From an uncultured Eubacteriales bacterium (lineage in GTDB: Bacteria; Bacillota; Clostridia; Oscillospirales; Oscillospiraceae), in assembly GCA_949744025.1 (NCBI GenBank), contig CATJWA010000217.1, forward strand, positions 1-9,670: DNA of 9,670 nt. Reading direction: 5' to 3'. Positions 1-6,651 of this stretch are shown here, one piece after another. Under the pieces are notes generated by a model that was not told the origin of the DNA, ran no database searches, and saw only the letters and a program-made list of their open reading frames with translations. Both the position numbers and the translations under genes were made by a program. Positions within the stretch are counted from its first letter, which is position 1. Each line of letters starts with the position of its first letter.

Positions 1-1353
1 AACAACGAACTGTGGGAGCTGGGCATTCTGGCCAAGACCCAGCACAACGAGGTGGCCCCCGCCCAGCATGAGCTGGCCCCCATATTCTCCACCACCAACA
101 TTGCCACCGACCACAACCAGCTTACAATGGAGCTTATGCAGAAGATAGCCAAGCGCCACGGCCTCGTCTGCCTGCTGCATGAAAAGCCCTTTGACGGGGT
201 CAACGGCTCCGGCAAGCACAACAACTGGAGCCTGTCCACCGACGCGGGCGTAAACCTTCTCGAGCCCGGCGACACGCCGCATGAGAACGCCCAGTTCCTG
301 CTGTTCCTGTGCGCGGTCATCAAGGCCGTGGACGACTATCAGGACCTGCTGCGCATCTCCGTGGCCACCGCCGGCAACGACCACCGCCTTGGCGCCAACG
401 AGGCCCCGCCGGCCATAGTGTCCGTGTTCCTCGGCGAGGAGCTGGAGGAGATTTTGAATGCCATCGACGCCGACGAGGAGTATGTCGGCCGCGAGAAGGC
501 CGTCATGAAAATAGGCGTGCATTCCATCCCCCGCTTCGCCAAGGACACCACCGACCGCAACCGCACCTCCCCATTTGCTTTCACGGGCAACAAGTTTGAG
601 TTCCGTATGCCCGGCTCGGCCGTGTCCATCGCCCGGTGCAATATTGTGCTCAACACCGCCGTGGCCGATTCCCTGCGCCGGTTTGCCGACGAGCTTGAGG
701 GCGCTGAGGACTTCAGCGGCTCCCTGCACGACATAATAAAGCGCGAAATTCACACCCATAAGCGCATCATCTTCAACGGCAACGGCTATGACGAGAGCTG
801 GATAACCGAGGCCGAGAGACGCGGACTGCTCAACTTTGCCTCCACTCCCGAGTGCCTGCCGCACATGATTGACGAGAAAAACATCGAGCTCTATGCCCGC
901 CATAAGGTCTATTCCCGCACCGAGCTCGTCTCACGCTACGAAACCGCCGTTGAGGAGTACTCCAAGCTTATCAACATCGAGGCTCTGACCATGATAGACA
1001 TGGCCGCGAAGGACTTCCTGCCCGCCGTCAGCCGCTTCACCGGCGACATGGCCGCCGCCGCCAACCGCAAGAAGGACCTTTCCGGATACGTAGACTGTAC
1101 CTACGAGCAGGAGACAGTCTCGGAGCTGTCCGAGCTGTGCACAAAGGCTTATTCAGCGCTGAACAAGCTGAAAAAGGGCATGGCGGGAGTAAAGAAGGTC
1201 ACCGAGCCCCAGGCGCTGGCGGAGTATTACCACGACGTGATAATCCCCGAGATGAACGTCCTGCGCAAGAGCGTGGACGCCATGGAGCCCCTCACCGCCT
1301 CCGACTACTGGCCCTGCCCAACCTACGGCGAGCTCCTGTTCGGCGTGAGGTAA
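1..1353 (+). CDS. glnN: Glutamine synthetase type III, C-terminal part (5' end outside window)
   Basis: The reading frame is open from base 1 and ends in TAA at 1351-1353, giving 450 visible residues. Type III enzymes are about 700 residues, so roughly the first third lies upstream. The enzyme makes glutamine from glutamate, ammonia and ATP in the cytoplasm. Visible family signatures are NEVAPAQHELAPIF near visible residues 16-29, the glutamate-binding NGSGKHNNWS from residue 68, and NRTSPFAFTGNKFEFR from residue 187, which carries the metal/nucleotide-site glutamate and arginine. The remainder is the helical C-terminal region typical of GSIII rather than GSI or GSII. The first in-frame ATG (base 52) lies inside a conserved motif and is not a start. 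It is closed by its own terminator, so it is transcriptionally separate from the Fe-S operon that follows. The family assignment is confident; the symbol glnN is the usual one for GSIII. Confidence 0.95.
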   Translation, partial: NNELWELGILAKTQHNEVAPAQHELAPIFSTTNIATDHNQLTMELMQKIAKRHGLVCLLHEKPFDGVNGSGKHNNWSLSTDAGVNLLEPGDTPHENAQFLLFLCAVIKAVDDYQDLLRISVATAGNDHRLGANEAPPAIVSVFLGEELEEILNAIDADEEYVGREKAVMKIGVHSIPRFAKDTTDRNRTSPFAFTGNKFEFRMPGSAVSIARCNIVLNTAVADSLRRFADELEGAEDFSGSLHDIIKREIHTHKRIIFNGNGYDESWITEAERRGLLNFASTPECLPHMIDEKNIELYARHKVYSRTELVSRYETAVEEYSKLINIEALTMIDMAAKDFLPAVSRFTGDMAAAANRKKDLSGYVDCTYEQETVSELSELCTKAYSALNKLKKGMAGVKKVTEPQALAEYYHDVIIPEMNVLRKSVDAMEPLTASDYWPCPTYGELLFGVR

Positions 1354-1360
1354 GAATAAG

Positions 1361-1394
1361 AAGCTGCCGCCTTCTCAGGCGGCAGCTTTCTTGT
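1361..1394 (+). terminator. Rho-independent terminator of the glutamine synthetase gene
   Basis: An 11-bp perfect stem, AAGCTGCCGCC (1361-1371) with GGCGGCAGCTT (1378-1388), has a 6-nt loop and is followed by a T-rich stretch (TCTTGTT). It begins 7 nt after the stop codon. Confidence 0.88.
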
Positions 1395-1422
1395 TATAGA
1401 ACAGCCGCGGAAAATTTTTGAT

Positions 1423-1455
1423 TAAACCTATTGACATAGAATGTTTATAGGTTTA
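1423..1455. promoter_or_regulatory. Imperfect palindrome over the nifS promoter, candidate repressor operator
   Basis: TAAACCTAT (1423-1431) is inverted exactly as ATAGGTTTA (1447-1455). Inside it, ACAT (1434-1437) is inverted as ATGT (1441-1444). Thirteen of 16 half-site positions are complementary around base 1439. The dyad spans the -35 element and reaches into the -10. Rrf2-family regulators (IscR, CymR) bind dyads of about 25 bp and commonly control Fe-S and cysteine genes in Firmicutes; the inner CCTAT-N15-ATAGG is 25 bp. No regulator gene lies in the window, so the family is inferred. Confidence 0.6.
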
Positions 1456-1459
1456 TAAT
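1431..1459 (+). promoter_or_regulatory. Sigma-A promoter of the nifS-nifU operon
   Basis: TTGACA (1431-1436) and TATAAT (1454-1459) are both perfect consensus hexamers with an optimal 17-nt spacer. Transcription should start near 1466, leaving a leader of about 50 nt before the desulfurase start at 1517. A palindrome covers both hexamers, so the promoter looks strong but repressible. Confidence 0.85.
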
Positions 1460-1516
1460 GCGCTTATCACATGTGGAAAAGCTGTCCGCAGTAGAAAAAC
1501 CAAAGGAACATGAAAC

Positions 1517-2716
1517 ATGATCGACTTTATGCGAGTTTACGCTGACAACGCCGCTACCACGCCTATAAGCAGGGCAGCACTGGAGGCAATGCTGCCCTGG
1601 CTCAGTGAAAAATGCGGCAATCCCTCGAGCCTGCACGGCTTCGGACAGGAGGCTGCGCGAGAGCTTTCTGCCTCCCGCGGCACCGTGGCGGAGGCAATCG
1701 GCGCCCGACCTCAGGAGATTTACTTCACCTCCGGCGGCAGCGAGGCAGACAATCAGGCCATTCTCAGTGCCGCGCACGCCGGAGCGCGCGGCGGTAAAAA
1801 GCACATCATTTCCTCAGCCTTTGAGCACCATGCGGTGCTCCACACTCTTGACGCGCTCAGTGCCGAAGGCTTTGAGGTCACGCTTCTGGACGTCCACTCC
1901 GATGGCCTTGTCCGCATGGACGAGCTCAGAGCCGCCCTGCGCGGTGACACCGTGCTGGTCAGCGTAATGCTCGCCAATAACGAGATAGGCACTGTACAGC
2001 CCGTATCCGAAATAGGCTCTCTTTGCCGCGGGCGGGGCGTGCTGTTTCATACAGACGCGGTGCAGGCCGTGGGGCACATACCCGTGAATGTCGAGGAGAT
2101 GAATATTGACCTTATGTCCATGTCCGCGCACAAATTTCACGGGCCAAAGGGCGTCGGCGCGCTGTATGTCCGCAGCGGCGTTCCGCTTGAGCCGCTTATA
2201 CGCGGCGGAGCACAGGAGCGCGGCAAGCGCGCGGGAACCGAAAATGTCGCCGGTATCATCGGCATGGCCGCCGCCCTGCGCGAGGCAGCGTCGGATATGG
2301 GAAAAAACGCTGTATACGTCTCCGCATTGCGCGGCCGCCTCGCCGGGGCGCTGTCCAAAATTCCGCACAGCAAAATAAACGGCAGCCAAAGCCGCTGCCT
2401 GCCCGGAACGCTCAACATGTGCTTTGAGGGCATTGAGGGTGAGAGCCTGCTGCTCCTGCTCAACGAATACGGCATCGCGTCCTCCTCCGGCAGCGCCTGT
2501 ACCTCCGGCTCGCTCGAGCCCAGCCACGTCCTGCTCGCGCTCGGTCTGAGCCATGAGCTGGCTCACGGCTCGCTGAGATTGTCGCTGAGCTCATACAACA
2601 CGCCGGAGGAGATTGACCACATTATAAGCTGTGTTCCAAAAGCCGTATCCCGACTGCGTGATATGTCTCCCGTCTGGGAGGAGCTCGAAAACGGAAAAAG
2701 GAAACATTGTGTGTAA
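1517..2716 (+). CDS. nifS: Cysteine desulfurase, NifS/IscS type
   Basis: This 399-residue PLP enzyme removes sulfur from L-cysteine, releasing alanine and passing a persulfide to the Fe-S scaffold. It is a class V aminotransferase fold. Visible motifs are the N-terminal YADNAATTP, TSGGSEADN in the cofactor region, EHHAV, HTDAVQAVGH, the PLP lysine in SAHKFHGPKG (Lys206), and the catalytic loop SSGSACTSG with Cys328. These two positions equal the known numbers in E. coli IscS, so the loop is group I type and of full length. The ATG at 1517 has AAAGGAA (1502-1508) eight bases upstream; an alternative ATG four codons later would fit the SD less well. The next gene begins 12 nt after the stop, its natural partner. 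The nifS and iscS names are both used for such clostridial genes. Confidence 0.95.
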   Translation: MIDFMRVYADNAATTPISRAALEAMLPWLSEKCGNPSSLHGFGQEAARELSASRGTVAEAIGARPQEIYFTSGGSEADNQAILSAAHAGARGGKKHIISSAFEHHAVLHTLDALSAEGFEVTLLDVHSDGLVRMDELRAALRGDTVLVSVMLANNEIGTVQPVSEIGSLCRGRGVLFHTDAVQAVGHIPVNVEEMNIDLMSMSAHKFHGPKGVGALYVRSGVPLEPLIRGGAQERGKRAGTENVAGIIGMAAALREAASDMGKNAVYVSALRGRLAGALSKIPHSKINGSQSRCLPGTLNMCFEGIEGESLLLLLNEYGIASSSGSACTSGSLEPSHVLLALGLSHELAHGSLRLSLSSYNTPEEIDHIISCVPKAVSRLRDMSPVWEELENGKRKHCV

Positions 2717-2728
2717 AGAGGAATCAAA

Positions 2729-3157
2729 GTGCAATACAGCGAAAAGGTAATGGACCATTTCAGAAATCCCCGCAACATTGGCAAAATGGACAACGCCGAC
2801 GGTGTCGGCGAAGTTGGCAACGCCCGCTGCGGAGATATAATGAAAATATATATCAAGGTAGACGCCGGCGTTATCACTGACGCAAAATTTAACACCTTCG
2901 GCTGCGGCAGCGCCATAGCCACCTCATCAATGGCCACGGAGCTGATAAAGGGCAAACCCGTCTCGGAGGCTCTGAAGCTAAGCAACCGCGCCGTTGTCGA
3001 GGCACTCGACGGCCTGCCGGAAAACAAACTGCACTGCTCCGTTCTCGCCGAGCAGGCTGTCAGGGCCGCGGTGAAGGACTACTGCAATAAAAACGGCCTG
3101 CCCTTCAGCTTTGACGTTCCCGCCGAGGACAGGAGCGGCTGTCCAAATTGCTCATAA
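2729..3157 (+). CDS. nifU: Fe-S cluster assembly scaffold, NifU/IscU type
   Basis: This 142-residue scaffold receives sulfur from the desulfurase and iron, builds [2Fe-2S] clusters and passes them on. It corresponds to the N-terminal IscU domain only; the Nfu and [2Fe-2S] domains of nitrogen-fixation NifU are absent. The three ligand cysteines are present: Cys34 in NARCGD with Asp36, Cys59 in FGCGSAIA, and Cys103 in the KLHCSVLAE motif. A GTG start is used (2729-2731), with AAAGAGG (2715-2721) overlapping the stop of the desulfurase at a spacing of 7, so the two genes are translationally close. The C-terminus carries an extra CPNC motif (138-141) that is not part of the IscU core. It ends 6 nt before the convergent dipeptidase, and no strong terminator follows. 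Confidence 0.95.
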   Translation: MQYSEKVMDHFRNPRNIGKMDNADGVGEVGNARCGDIMKIYIKVDAGVITDAKFNTFGCGSAIATSSMATELIKGKPVSEALKLSNRAVVEALDGLPENKLHCSVLAEQAVRAAVKDYCNKNGLPFSFDVPAEDRSGCPNCS

Positions 3158-3163
3158 TATGCC

Positions 3164-4138
3164 TCACAGGCAATCCCCCAGCACACGCAGAACATTTCCA
3201 TACGCAAACTTCTCAAGCTGCCGCGCGCTCAGTCCCGCCCTTGCCAGAGCGTCAAGCAGCAGGTGCATATCCTCCGGCGAGCCTATTTCAAGCTCGCCGT
3301 GTATCCCGTCAAAATCACTGCCGAGCGCGATGCAGTCCTCGCCGCCCACATCGAGCAGGTGCAGTACATGCCGGCACATGTCCTCCACCCTGCTGCGCCG
3401 TGCATCCGTGTCTGGGCTGAGAAACGGCGGATAAAAGTTCAGTCCCGCCACGCCGCCGCTGGCGGCAAGCGCGCGTATCATCTCGTCCGTGAGATTTCGC
3501 GGGTGCGGCGCGATGGCTCTGCAGTTTGAGTGCGTCGCGGCGAAGGGCCTCCGGCTTATGCGCGCGACGTCCCAGAAGCCGCCGTCGGACAGGTGGGATA
3601 CGTCAACGAGCATACCCAGCTCGTTCATGTACTCCACCGCCTGCTTACCGAACACCGTCAGCCCCGAGTTCATCACCCGCGCGTCCTCCGAATTTGGGCT
3701 TCCGAAGCAGTTTTCTCCGTTCCACGTCAGCGTTATCACTCGCACATCCCGCTCATAAAAACGGCGTATACGCTCAAGCTCACCCCTGACGGCCCTGCCG
3801 TCCTCGAGCGTGAGCAGGGCCGAGACCTTGCCGCATGCGAGATTTTGAGCGATATCAGCGGCGCTTCGTGCCACAGCAAAGCTTTCGCCGTGCGCAGCTA
3901 TGCTGCCGAGCAGCAGGGAGCGGTGCAGCTGAAAAAACTCATCGTCCGCCGGTATGGGCGCGCCGTTTGGCAGCCGCTCTCCCTCCGGACGGAAAAACAC
4001 CGCGAAAAACTGCGCCGCCTGTCCCGCCCGCATCATGCGCTTTACGTCCAGCATTGTGTCCTCAAGCTCGAAAATGTCGCTCTCCCCGCGCAGGCAGACG
4101 CCCAGCGTGTCACAGTGCATATCAATATACGGCAGCAT
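3164..4138 (-). CDS. Membrane dipeptidase, peptidase family M19
   Basis: This 324-residue zinc dipeptidase resembles renal dipeptidase. Metal-site motifs are visible: HxD at His8-Asp10 (DMHCDT), Glu112 in LTLEDG, His182 in VDVSHLS and His203 in ATHSNCRA. The family hallmarks RNLTD, GSDFDG and a C-terminal GNVLRVL are also present. Bacterial members are usually cytoplasmic, and no signal peptide or membrane segment is seen here. The frame is open further upstream, but the start at 4138 is chosen because GGAGG (4148-4152) lies nine bases upstream and the protein then begins MLPYIDMHCDT, where family members normally begin. Related enzymes hydrolyse Cys-Gly and other dipeptides. With cysK divergent from it, a role in cysteine recycling is possible but inferred; the actual substrate cannot be read from sequence. 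Confidence 0.92.
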   Translation of the reverse strand: MLPYIDMHCDTLGVCLRGESDIFELEDTMLDVKRMMRAGQAAQFFAVFFRPEGERLPNGAPIPADDEFFQLHRSLLLGSIAAHGESFAVARSAADIAQNLACGKVSALLTLEDGRAVRGELERIRRFYERDVRVITLTWNGENCFGSPNSEDARVMNSGLTVFGKQAVEYMNELGMLVDVSHLSDGGFWDVARISRRPFAATHSNCRAIAPHPRNLTDEMIRALAASGGVAGLNFYPPFLSPDTDARRSRVEDMCRHVLHLLDVGGEDCIALGSDFDGIHGELEIGSPEDMHLLLDALARAGLSARQLEKFAYGNVLRVLGDCL

Positions 4139-4172
4139 TTTCCAAAACCTCCACAATAAGCCCATCGGGCTG

Positions 4173-4201
4173 TTGACATATACATCACACAGCACTATTA
4201 T
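4173..4201 (+). promoter_or_regulatory. Sigma-A promoter of cysK
   Basis: A perfect TTGACA (4173-4178) and TATTAT (4196-4201, 5 of 6) are separated by 17 nt. Transcription should start near 4208, giving a leader of about 53 nt, too short for a T-box or SAM riboswitch. GCTGT (4169-4173) is inverted as ACAGC (4189-4193) with a 15-nt gap, the same geometry as the dyad at the nifS promoter, but only five bases per arm. Confidence 0.75.
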
Positions 4202-4226
4202 AGCATAAAAAGCGCTTAAATGTCTC
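4197..4226 (-). promoter_or_regulatory. Candidate promoter of the dipeptidase gene
   Basis: On the minus strand GAGACA (4226-4221, 4 of 6 consensus positions) is 18 nt from a perfect TATAAT (4202-4197). Transcription would start near 4190, about 52 nt before the ATG. The -10 overlaps the -10 of the cysK promoter on the opposite strand. Confidence 0.45.
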
Positions 4227-4260
4227 TTTAACACAATCTATAAATCGAAGGAGAAAAACT

Positions 4261-5190
4261 ATGCCAAACATTTATACCTCCGCCGAGCAGCTCATAGGCA
4301 AAACGCCCCTGCTTGAGCTCACTCACATCGAAGAAGGCCTTGGGCTCAAGGCAAAAATATATGCCAAGCTTGAATACCTCAACCCCGCCGGCAGCGTCAA
4401 GGACCGCGTGGCCAAGGCCATGCTTGACGACGCCGAGAAAAAGGGCCTGCTGCGTCCCGGCTCCGTGATAATCGAGCCGACAAGCGGCAACACTGGCATC
4501 GGTCTGGCCTCCGTCGCCGCCGCGCGGGGCTACCGCGCCGTCATCGTCATGCCTGAAACCATGTCCGCCGAGCGCCGCCAGCTCATGAGGGCCTATGGCG
4601 CCGAGCTTGTGCTTACCGAGGGAGCAAAGGGCATGAGCGGCGCCGTAGCCAAGGCCGAGGAGCTTGCGCGCGAGACAGAGGGCGCCTTCATACCCGGCCA
4701 GTTCGTAAATCCCGCCAACTCCCAGGCCCACTATGACACCACTGGCCCCGAAATATGGCAGGACACCGACGGCGCGGTCGATTTCTTCGTCGCCGGCGTA
4801 GGCACCGGCGGCACGATAACCGGAGTTGGCCGATATCTCAAGGAGAAAAACCCCTCGCTCAAGGTCGTGGCCGTGGAGCCCGCGTCCTCGCCGCTGCTCT
4901 CCGCGGGAACTGCCGGACCCCACGGAATACAGGGAATCGGCGCAAACTTTGTCCCCGAGGTGCTTGACACTGGGATTTATGATGAGATCATCACCGTGTC
5001 CGATGAGGACGCCTTTGAAGCCGGCAGGCGCTTTGGCCGCCGTGAGGGCATACTCGTGGGCATCTCCTCCGGCGCGGCGGTCCACGCCGCGGTCGAGCTC
5101 GCCCGCCGGCCCGAGAACGAGGGAAAGCACATCGTTGTTATCCTTCCCGACACGGGCGACCGCTATCTGTCCACGCCGATGTTTGCGTGA
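4261..5190 (+). CDS. cysK: Cysteine synthase A (O-acetylserine sulfhydrylase)
   Basis: This 309-residue PLP enzyme joins O-acetylserine and sulfide to make L-cysteine in the cytoplasm. Its length is standard for the family. The PLP lysine is Lys47 in NPAGSVKDR. TSGNTG (74-79) is the substrate-binding loop, GTGGTITG (from 181) binds the PLP phosphate, and GISSGAA near the C-terminus holds the serine that contacts the PLP nitrogen. There is no CBS regulatory domain, which argues against cystathionine beta-synthase. The ATG at 4261 follows AAGGAG (4248-4253) at a spacing of 7. It has its own promoter and a long terminator-like hairpin, so it is probably monocistronic. Its product is the substrate of the desulfurase encoded about 1.5 kb upstream. 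The paralogue CysM is less likely given the typical CysK motifs. Confidence 0.95.
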   Translation: MPNIYTSAEQLIGKTPLLELTHIEEGLGLKAKIYAKLEYLNPAGSVKDRVAKAMLDDAEKKGLLRPGSVIIEPTSGNTGIGLASVAAARGYRAVIVMPETMSAERRQLMRAYGAELVLTEGAKGMSGAVAKAEELARETEGAFIPGQFVNPANSQAHYDTTGPEIWQDTDGAVDFFVAGVGTGGTITGVGRYLKEKNPSLKVVAVEPASSPLLSAGTAGPHGIQGIGANFVPEVLDTGIYDEIITVSDEDAFEAGRRFGRREGILVGISSGAAVHAAVELARRPENEGKHIVVILPDTGDRYLSTPMFA

Positions 5191-5228
5191 AAGCTCACAG
5201 GCCGCCCGAAAGGGCGGCCTGTGAGCTT
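5191..5228. terminator. Long hairpin between convergent cysK and the 132-residue protein gene
   Basis: A perfect 17-bp stem (5191-5207 with 5212-5228) is closed by a GAAA loop and starts directly after the cysK stop codon. Its last base is the first base, in plus-strand order, of the stop codon of the convergent gene. It could serve both strands, but neither strand has a proper T-tract after the stem. Confidence 0.65.
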
Positions 5229-5626
5229 CAGGCGTCGATGTTCAATATAGCGCAGATCTCCGCAAAGGCTTCACCGGCGTCAAGGATCCTGTAGTAATCG
5301 GCACAGCAGCTTTGCTCGGCGTCATCAAACAGCATCACCACATCGCCCTCGCTCCCGAAAAAGTCGATCCTCACGGCAAGCTCTCCATACTGATAGGCTC
5401 TCGGGGCCGTGCGCTGCTTGCGCAGGGAGGTCAAAAACTCCAGCACAGCCTGCTCATCGTATTCCTCGATTTCCTCACCCTTGCCGTCGATGTATATTCT
5501 GACGGATAGCTCCGCCACATTGTCAGGCTCCCTCAGCACCGGCCGCGGCAGATACGACGCGGCGCACACAGCCACTGCAAGGAGCGCCGCCATGATCCCC
5601 ATGATCAAAAGCTTGCGTTTTCCCAC
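5228..5626 (-). CDS. Small membrane-anchored protein of unknown function
   Basis: I do not recognise this 132-residue protein. It begins GKRKLL and then has one hydrophobic segment at about residues 6-24 (IMGIMAALLAVAVCAASYL), followed by a mostly acidic soluble domain with an EEIEEYDEQ stretch, several aromatic residues and a Cys-Cys pair (SCCADYY). It looks like a single-pass or signal-anchored protein with the C-terminal part outside. The cysteine in AVC is preceded by valine, so it does not fit a lipobox. The start is taken as the GTG at 5626 because GGGGAG (5641-5636) lies nine bases upstream. An ATG-started frame is open further upstream, but it would begin inside the coding end of the NlpC/P60 gene and run through its terminator. 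Expression probably depends on read-through past that terminator. Confidence 0.7.
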   Translation of the reverse strand: MGKRKLLIMGIMAALLAVAVCAASYLPRPVLREPDNVAELSVRIYIDGKGEEIEEYDEQAVLEFLTSLRKQRTAPRAYQYGELAVRIDFFGSEGDVVMLFDDAEQSCCADYYRILDAGEAFAEICAILNIDA

Positions 5627-5646
5627 AGTTTTTCGCTCCCCATCTG

Positions 5647-5677
5647 TAAAAAAGGCCGGGTACCCCGGCCTTTTTAC
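5647..5677 (-). terminator. Intrinsic terminator of the NlpC/P60 gene
   Basis: GGCCGGG (5654-5660) pairs with CCCGGCC (5664-5670) across a 3-nt loop, flanked by A5/T5 that extend the stem to 12 bp. On the minus strand the stem ends in a run of T. It directly follows the stop codon of the hydrolase, and its T-run ends about 6 nt before the SD of the next gene. Confidence 0.85.
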
Positions 5678-6582
5678 TATATGATCCGTTTTGCTCCCAC
5701 GCACTTGCGCGAGTAGTAGCCCTCCAGGTCGGTTATGACCACCTTTCCGTCCGAGGAGCTGGCGTGTATCATCTGGCCGTCGCCTATGTACATTCCCACG
5801 TGCGTCACGCTTGTACCCGAGTAGCCAAAGAACAGCAGGTCCCCCGGCTGGAGGCTGTCCATGTCCACACTTACGCCGTCGTTGGTGTAGATACTCTGCG
5901 CCACACGGTTCATGGAGTAGTCGTACTGCTTGTACACATAGTTGACAAAGCCCGAGCAGTCAAAGCCCGCGGTGGACATGCCGCCCCATACATAGCGGTA
6001 ATCTAAATATTCCTTTGCTGTGGCCACTATCTGCTCGCCGAGCGTGGCGGGATTGACATAGGCAGGCGTGTTCTCTCCCGCACTCGTGCTCTCACCGGAG
6101 CCGGCCGAGTATTTGAGCAGGTCGCTGCGTATGTAGCCGCTCGCTCCGCTTTCGGTCGCAACCTTCAGCCAGCTTCCGGACACGCCGAGCACCGACAGCC
6201 GCTCGCCCTCGTCAAAATTGCCTATAACATTGTCAGAGGTGGACGGGCCGCTGCGCATACGCACGTCCGTGCCTGTCACCTCCGCGGCAAAGCCGTACTG
6301 GCCCTCCGCGCTCTCGGCATAGCTTACATACTGCGAGGAAACATATCCGGCGGTTCCCTCATAAACGATTTTTGTCCAGCCGTTTTTCTGCTCCTCCACG
6401 AGCACGAACGCCCCGCCCGGCACAAGCAGCTTTACCGGGGCGGTCAGGCTCGCCTCCGTGCGCAGATTCAGCGCGTCGGCGCTGATTGTGCCGCCGCCTA
6501 TCGTGTCCGCCGACGCAGGCACGGCAAGCAGACAGGCTGCGGCAAGACACAGCGCAAGTGTTTTTGTTATTGAGTTTTTCAT
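5677..6582 (-). CDS. Secreted cell-wall hydrolase with two SH3b domains and NlpC/P60 domain
   Basis: This 301-residue protein should be exported and cut the peptide stems of peptidoglycan (D-gamma-glutamyl-diaminopimelate endopeptidase type). A signal peptide is clear: positive MKNSITK, a hydrophobic core, and PASA before Asp26. A first bacterial SH3 domain (about 30-88; ALNLRTEAS, GYVSSQYV) and a second (about 98-162; VRMRSGPST, GYIRSDLL) precede an NlpC/P60 domain from about 185 to the end. Catalytic residues are visible as Cys209 in FDCSGFVNYVY, His261 in THVGMYIGDG and His273 in MIHASS. The SH3b domains are expected to bind the wall. The SD is weak (GGGAT). No good promoter lies in the 69 nt upstream, so it is probably co-transcribed with the gene before it. 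The exact bond cleaved cannot be told. Confidence 0.94.
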   Translation of the reverse strand: MKNSITKTLALCLAAACLLAVPASADTIGGGTISADALNLRTEASLTAPVKLLVPGGAFVLVEEQKNGWTKIVYEGTAGYVSSQYVSYAESAEGQYGFAAEVTGTDVRMRSGPSTSDNVIGNFDEGERLSVLGVSGSWLKVATESGASGYIRSDLLKYSAGSGESTSAGENTPAYVNPATLGEQIVATAKEYLDYRYVWGGMSTAGFDCSGFVNYVYKQYDYSMNRVAQSIYTNDGVSVDMDSLQPGDLLFFGYSGTSVTHVGMYIGDGQMIHASSSDGKVVITDLEGYYSRKCVGAKRII

Positions 6583-6610
6583 TTCTTTATCCCGATACTG
6601 CCTTTCCGCC

Positions 6611-6642
6611 GCCGCTTAAAGGCCGTCACGCCATCAAGCGGC
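6611..6642. repeat. Inverted repeat between the 96-residue protein gene and the NlpC/P60 gene
   Basis: GCCGCTT (6611-6617) is inverted as AAGCGGC (6636-6642), with an inner GGC/GCC pair around a 6-nt loop. No T-run follows on the minus strand, so it is unlikely to be a full terminator; it may partly attenuate transcription or protect the message. Confidence 0.45.
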
Positions 6643-6651
6643 GTAAAATGT

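Noticed and set aside
1814..2566. 250-codon open frame on the minus strand opposite the desulfurase gene
   Set aside because: The plus strand encodes a complete desulfurase with all motifs. The opposite frame has no RBS and low-complexity composition caused by GC-rich codons.
3530..4159. 209-codon plus-strand frame inside the dipeptidase gene
   Set aside because: It is antisense to a well-supported M19 gene, with no domain and no ribosome site.
4139..4234. N-terminal extension of the dipeptidase with a hydrophobic stretch that could mimic a signal peptide
   Set aside because: It would cross the divergent promoters and lacks an SD. The GGAGG-supported start at 4138 gives the normal family N-terminus.
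4228..5130. 300-codon open frame on the minus strand opposite cysK
   Set aside because: It is the antisense shadow of cysK, with a glycine/histidine/alanine-rich translation and no recognisable domain.
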